Shown here piece by piece: positions 7,554-8,325 of a DNA stretch of 8,325 nucleotides (position 1 is its first letter; each line of letters starts with the position of its first letter). The stretch is from Solirubrobacteraceae bacterium (GTDB taxonomy: Bacteria; Actinomycetota; Thermoleophilia; Solirubrobacterales; Solirubrobacteraceae), in contig JASHQV010000021.1 in the NCBI GenBank assembly GCA_030038955.1, positions 1-8,325 on the forward strand. Direction: 5' to 3'. The position numbers and the translations under genes were made by a program. The notes under the pieces are model-generated. The model was given only the letters and a program-made list of their open reading frames with translations, was not told the DNA's origin and searched no databases.

Positions 7554-8323
7554 CGCCGCGCCTCCGCAGTCAACGGTTCGGGCGCTAGCGGGTAGGTCTT
7601 GAACACGTCCATGTCGTGCGTGAACAGCACCTCGGCGTCCCACTCCTTGACCAGTTGCTTGACTCGCCGGATCGACCGCACCCCGTCCACCGGATTGTGA
7701 TGGAAACCCGCCTGTTGCCCGTTCTCATAGGCGGGCTGCGTGTAGGCGACATCGAACATGAACATCAGTGGCCGGCTGCCCTCGAGCTCGATTAGCGCCG
7801 AGTAGTGGCCGATCGTGTGCCCTGGGGTATGGAACAGGTGGATGCCCGGGGCGAACTCGAGGTCGCCTTCTAGCAGCGAGAAGTTCGCTCCCGGATAGTC
7901 GTAGCCCTGGTCGGCGTATCCGAGCCGCTCGAACGGCTCGGGGGTACGCGCCTCGCGTAGCTCGAGGTAGTGCAGGTAGGTGGTGGCGCCCGGCAACTGC
8001 TTGTTTCCGCCGCAGTGGTCGATGTGCAGGTGCGAGTTGATCACCGCGTCCACGTCCCCTGGGTGGAAGCCACACTTGGCGAGCTGTCCGAGGATCGTCT
8101 GCTCGGGCGTCTGCTCGGGCAGCTCAAACGGCAGCTTCTCCTTGATCAGCTCGAGGTCGAAGCCGCTGTCGAACAGCAGCAGCCCATCCGGATGCTCGAC
8201 GAGCACGCTGTACACGGGGAAGCGCACTGGCGTACCGCAGCCGACGTTCCAGGTGATATGCGACTGGTCGATGACCAGCGTGCCGCTGTCCAGCAGGCGC
8301 ACCCTGGTGGCTTTCTTGGACAT
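7550..8323 (-). CDS. Metallo-beta-lactamase-fold lactonase, resembling 4-pyridoxolactonase
   Basis: Di-zinc hydrolase of the AHL-lactonase/AttM group, 257 residues, opening a lactone ring to a hydroxy acid. Metal ligands are His98, His100, Asp102 and His103 (SHLHIDHCGG), His169 (TPGHTIGH), Asp191 (FDVAYTQ) and His236 (THDMD). Tyr194 matches the catalytic Tyr of AHL lactonases. The start LLDSGTLVIDQ, RFPVYSVLVEH (34-44), CGGNK, PFERLGY, TPGHTIGHYS, AYTQ and SHDMD-FKTY-like end follow what I recall of Mesorhizobium loti 4-pyridoxolactonase more closely than quorum-quenching lactonases. The neighbouring pyridoxal 4-dehydrogenase-like SDR would make its substrate. The ATG at 8323 is two bases from the window edge, so any promoter or ribosome site is out of view; the N-terminus fits the family well. 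It overlaps the SDR start by four bases. Acyl-homoserine lactone or sugar-lactone hydrolysis are alternatives. Confidence 0.92.
   Translation of the reverse strand: MSKKATRVRLLDSGTLVIDQSHITWNVGCGTPVRFPVYSVLVEHPDGLLLFDSGFDLELIKEKLPFELPEQTPEQTILGQLAKCGFHPGDVDAVINSHLHIDHCGGNKQLPGATTYLHYLELREARTPEPFERLGYADQGYDYPGANFSLLEGDLEFAPGIHLFHTPGHTIGHYSALIELEGSRPLMFMFDVAYTQPAYENGQQAGFHHNPVDGVRSIRRVKQLVKEWDAEVLFTHDMDVFKTYPLAPEPLTAEARR
7561..7565 (-). promoter_or_regulatory. Ribosome binding site fixing the short-chain dehydrogenase start
   Basis: GGAGG on the minus strand sits seven bases before the ATG at 7553, within the last codons of the lactonase gene. It supports the internal ATG over the in-frame start at 7643, whose extra 30 residues look unlike any SDR N-terminus. 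Confidence 0.7.
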
Positions 8324-8325
8324 CT

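Noticed and set aside
7554..7643. Upstream extension of the short-chain dehydrogenase to an ATG at 7643
   Set aside because: The extra 30 residues lie inside the lactonase gene, do not resemble an SDR N-terminus, and the internal ATG at 7553 has GGAGG correctly spaced.
7550..8323. Quorum-quenching AHL lactonase as the main call for the MBL-fold protein
   Set aside because: The zinc and Tyr residues fit, but the N-terminal and C-terminal motifs and the adjacent pyridoxal dehydrogenase-like gene fit a 4-pyridoxolactonase-type role better; kept as an alternative.

Overview
The window is GC-rich bacterial DNA with long, tightly packed genes, 1-4 base overlaps, GTG starts and heavy use of G/C-ending codons. 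This fits a high-GC actinobacterium; a Thermoleophilia/Solirubrobacter-like lineage is my guess from codon style only. It contains nine protein genes (one cut by the left edge). I see no RNA genes, CRISPR arrays or insertion sequences.

Left half (1-4167): a glutarate catabolism locus. On the minus strand, a class III CoA-transferase resembling succinyl-CoA:glutarate CoA-transferase (1045-2199) overlaps by 4 bases an aldehyde dehydrogenase (1048 to beyond position 1). Divergently on the plus strand, a very clear glutaryl-CoA dehydrogenase (2258-3472) overlaps by 4 bases an FCD-type GntR regulator (3469-4167). Together these could turn a C5 semialdehyde into glutarate, then glutaryl-CoA, then crotonyl-CoA plus CO2. 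The 58-base divergent gap holds a perfect 7+3+7 palindrome lying over the -10 element of a good promoter facing the CoA-transferase. It is a likely operator, probably for the GntR protein.

Middle (4202-5326): a lone M20-type amidohydrolase on the plus strand with slightly altered active-site motifs. It ends against the convergent right-hand operon, with a bulged hairpin and a run of ten G residues in the 63-base gap.

Right half (5390-8323): a minus-strand operon of four translationally coupled genes, transcribed as metallo-beta-lactamase-fold lactonase, short-chain dehydrogenase, VOC/glyoxalase-like protein, zinc alcohol dehydrogenase. The first two look most like 4-pyridoxolactonase and pyridoxal 4-dehydrogenase, consecutive enzymes of vitamin B6 degradation. 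At minimum they form an 'oxidise a cyclic hemiacetal to a lactone, then open the lactone' module. Base use in the middle and right parts is somewhat less GC-extreme than in the left part, so the two catabolic blocks may have separate histories.
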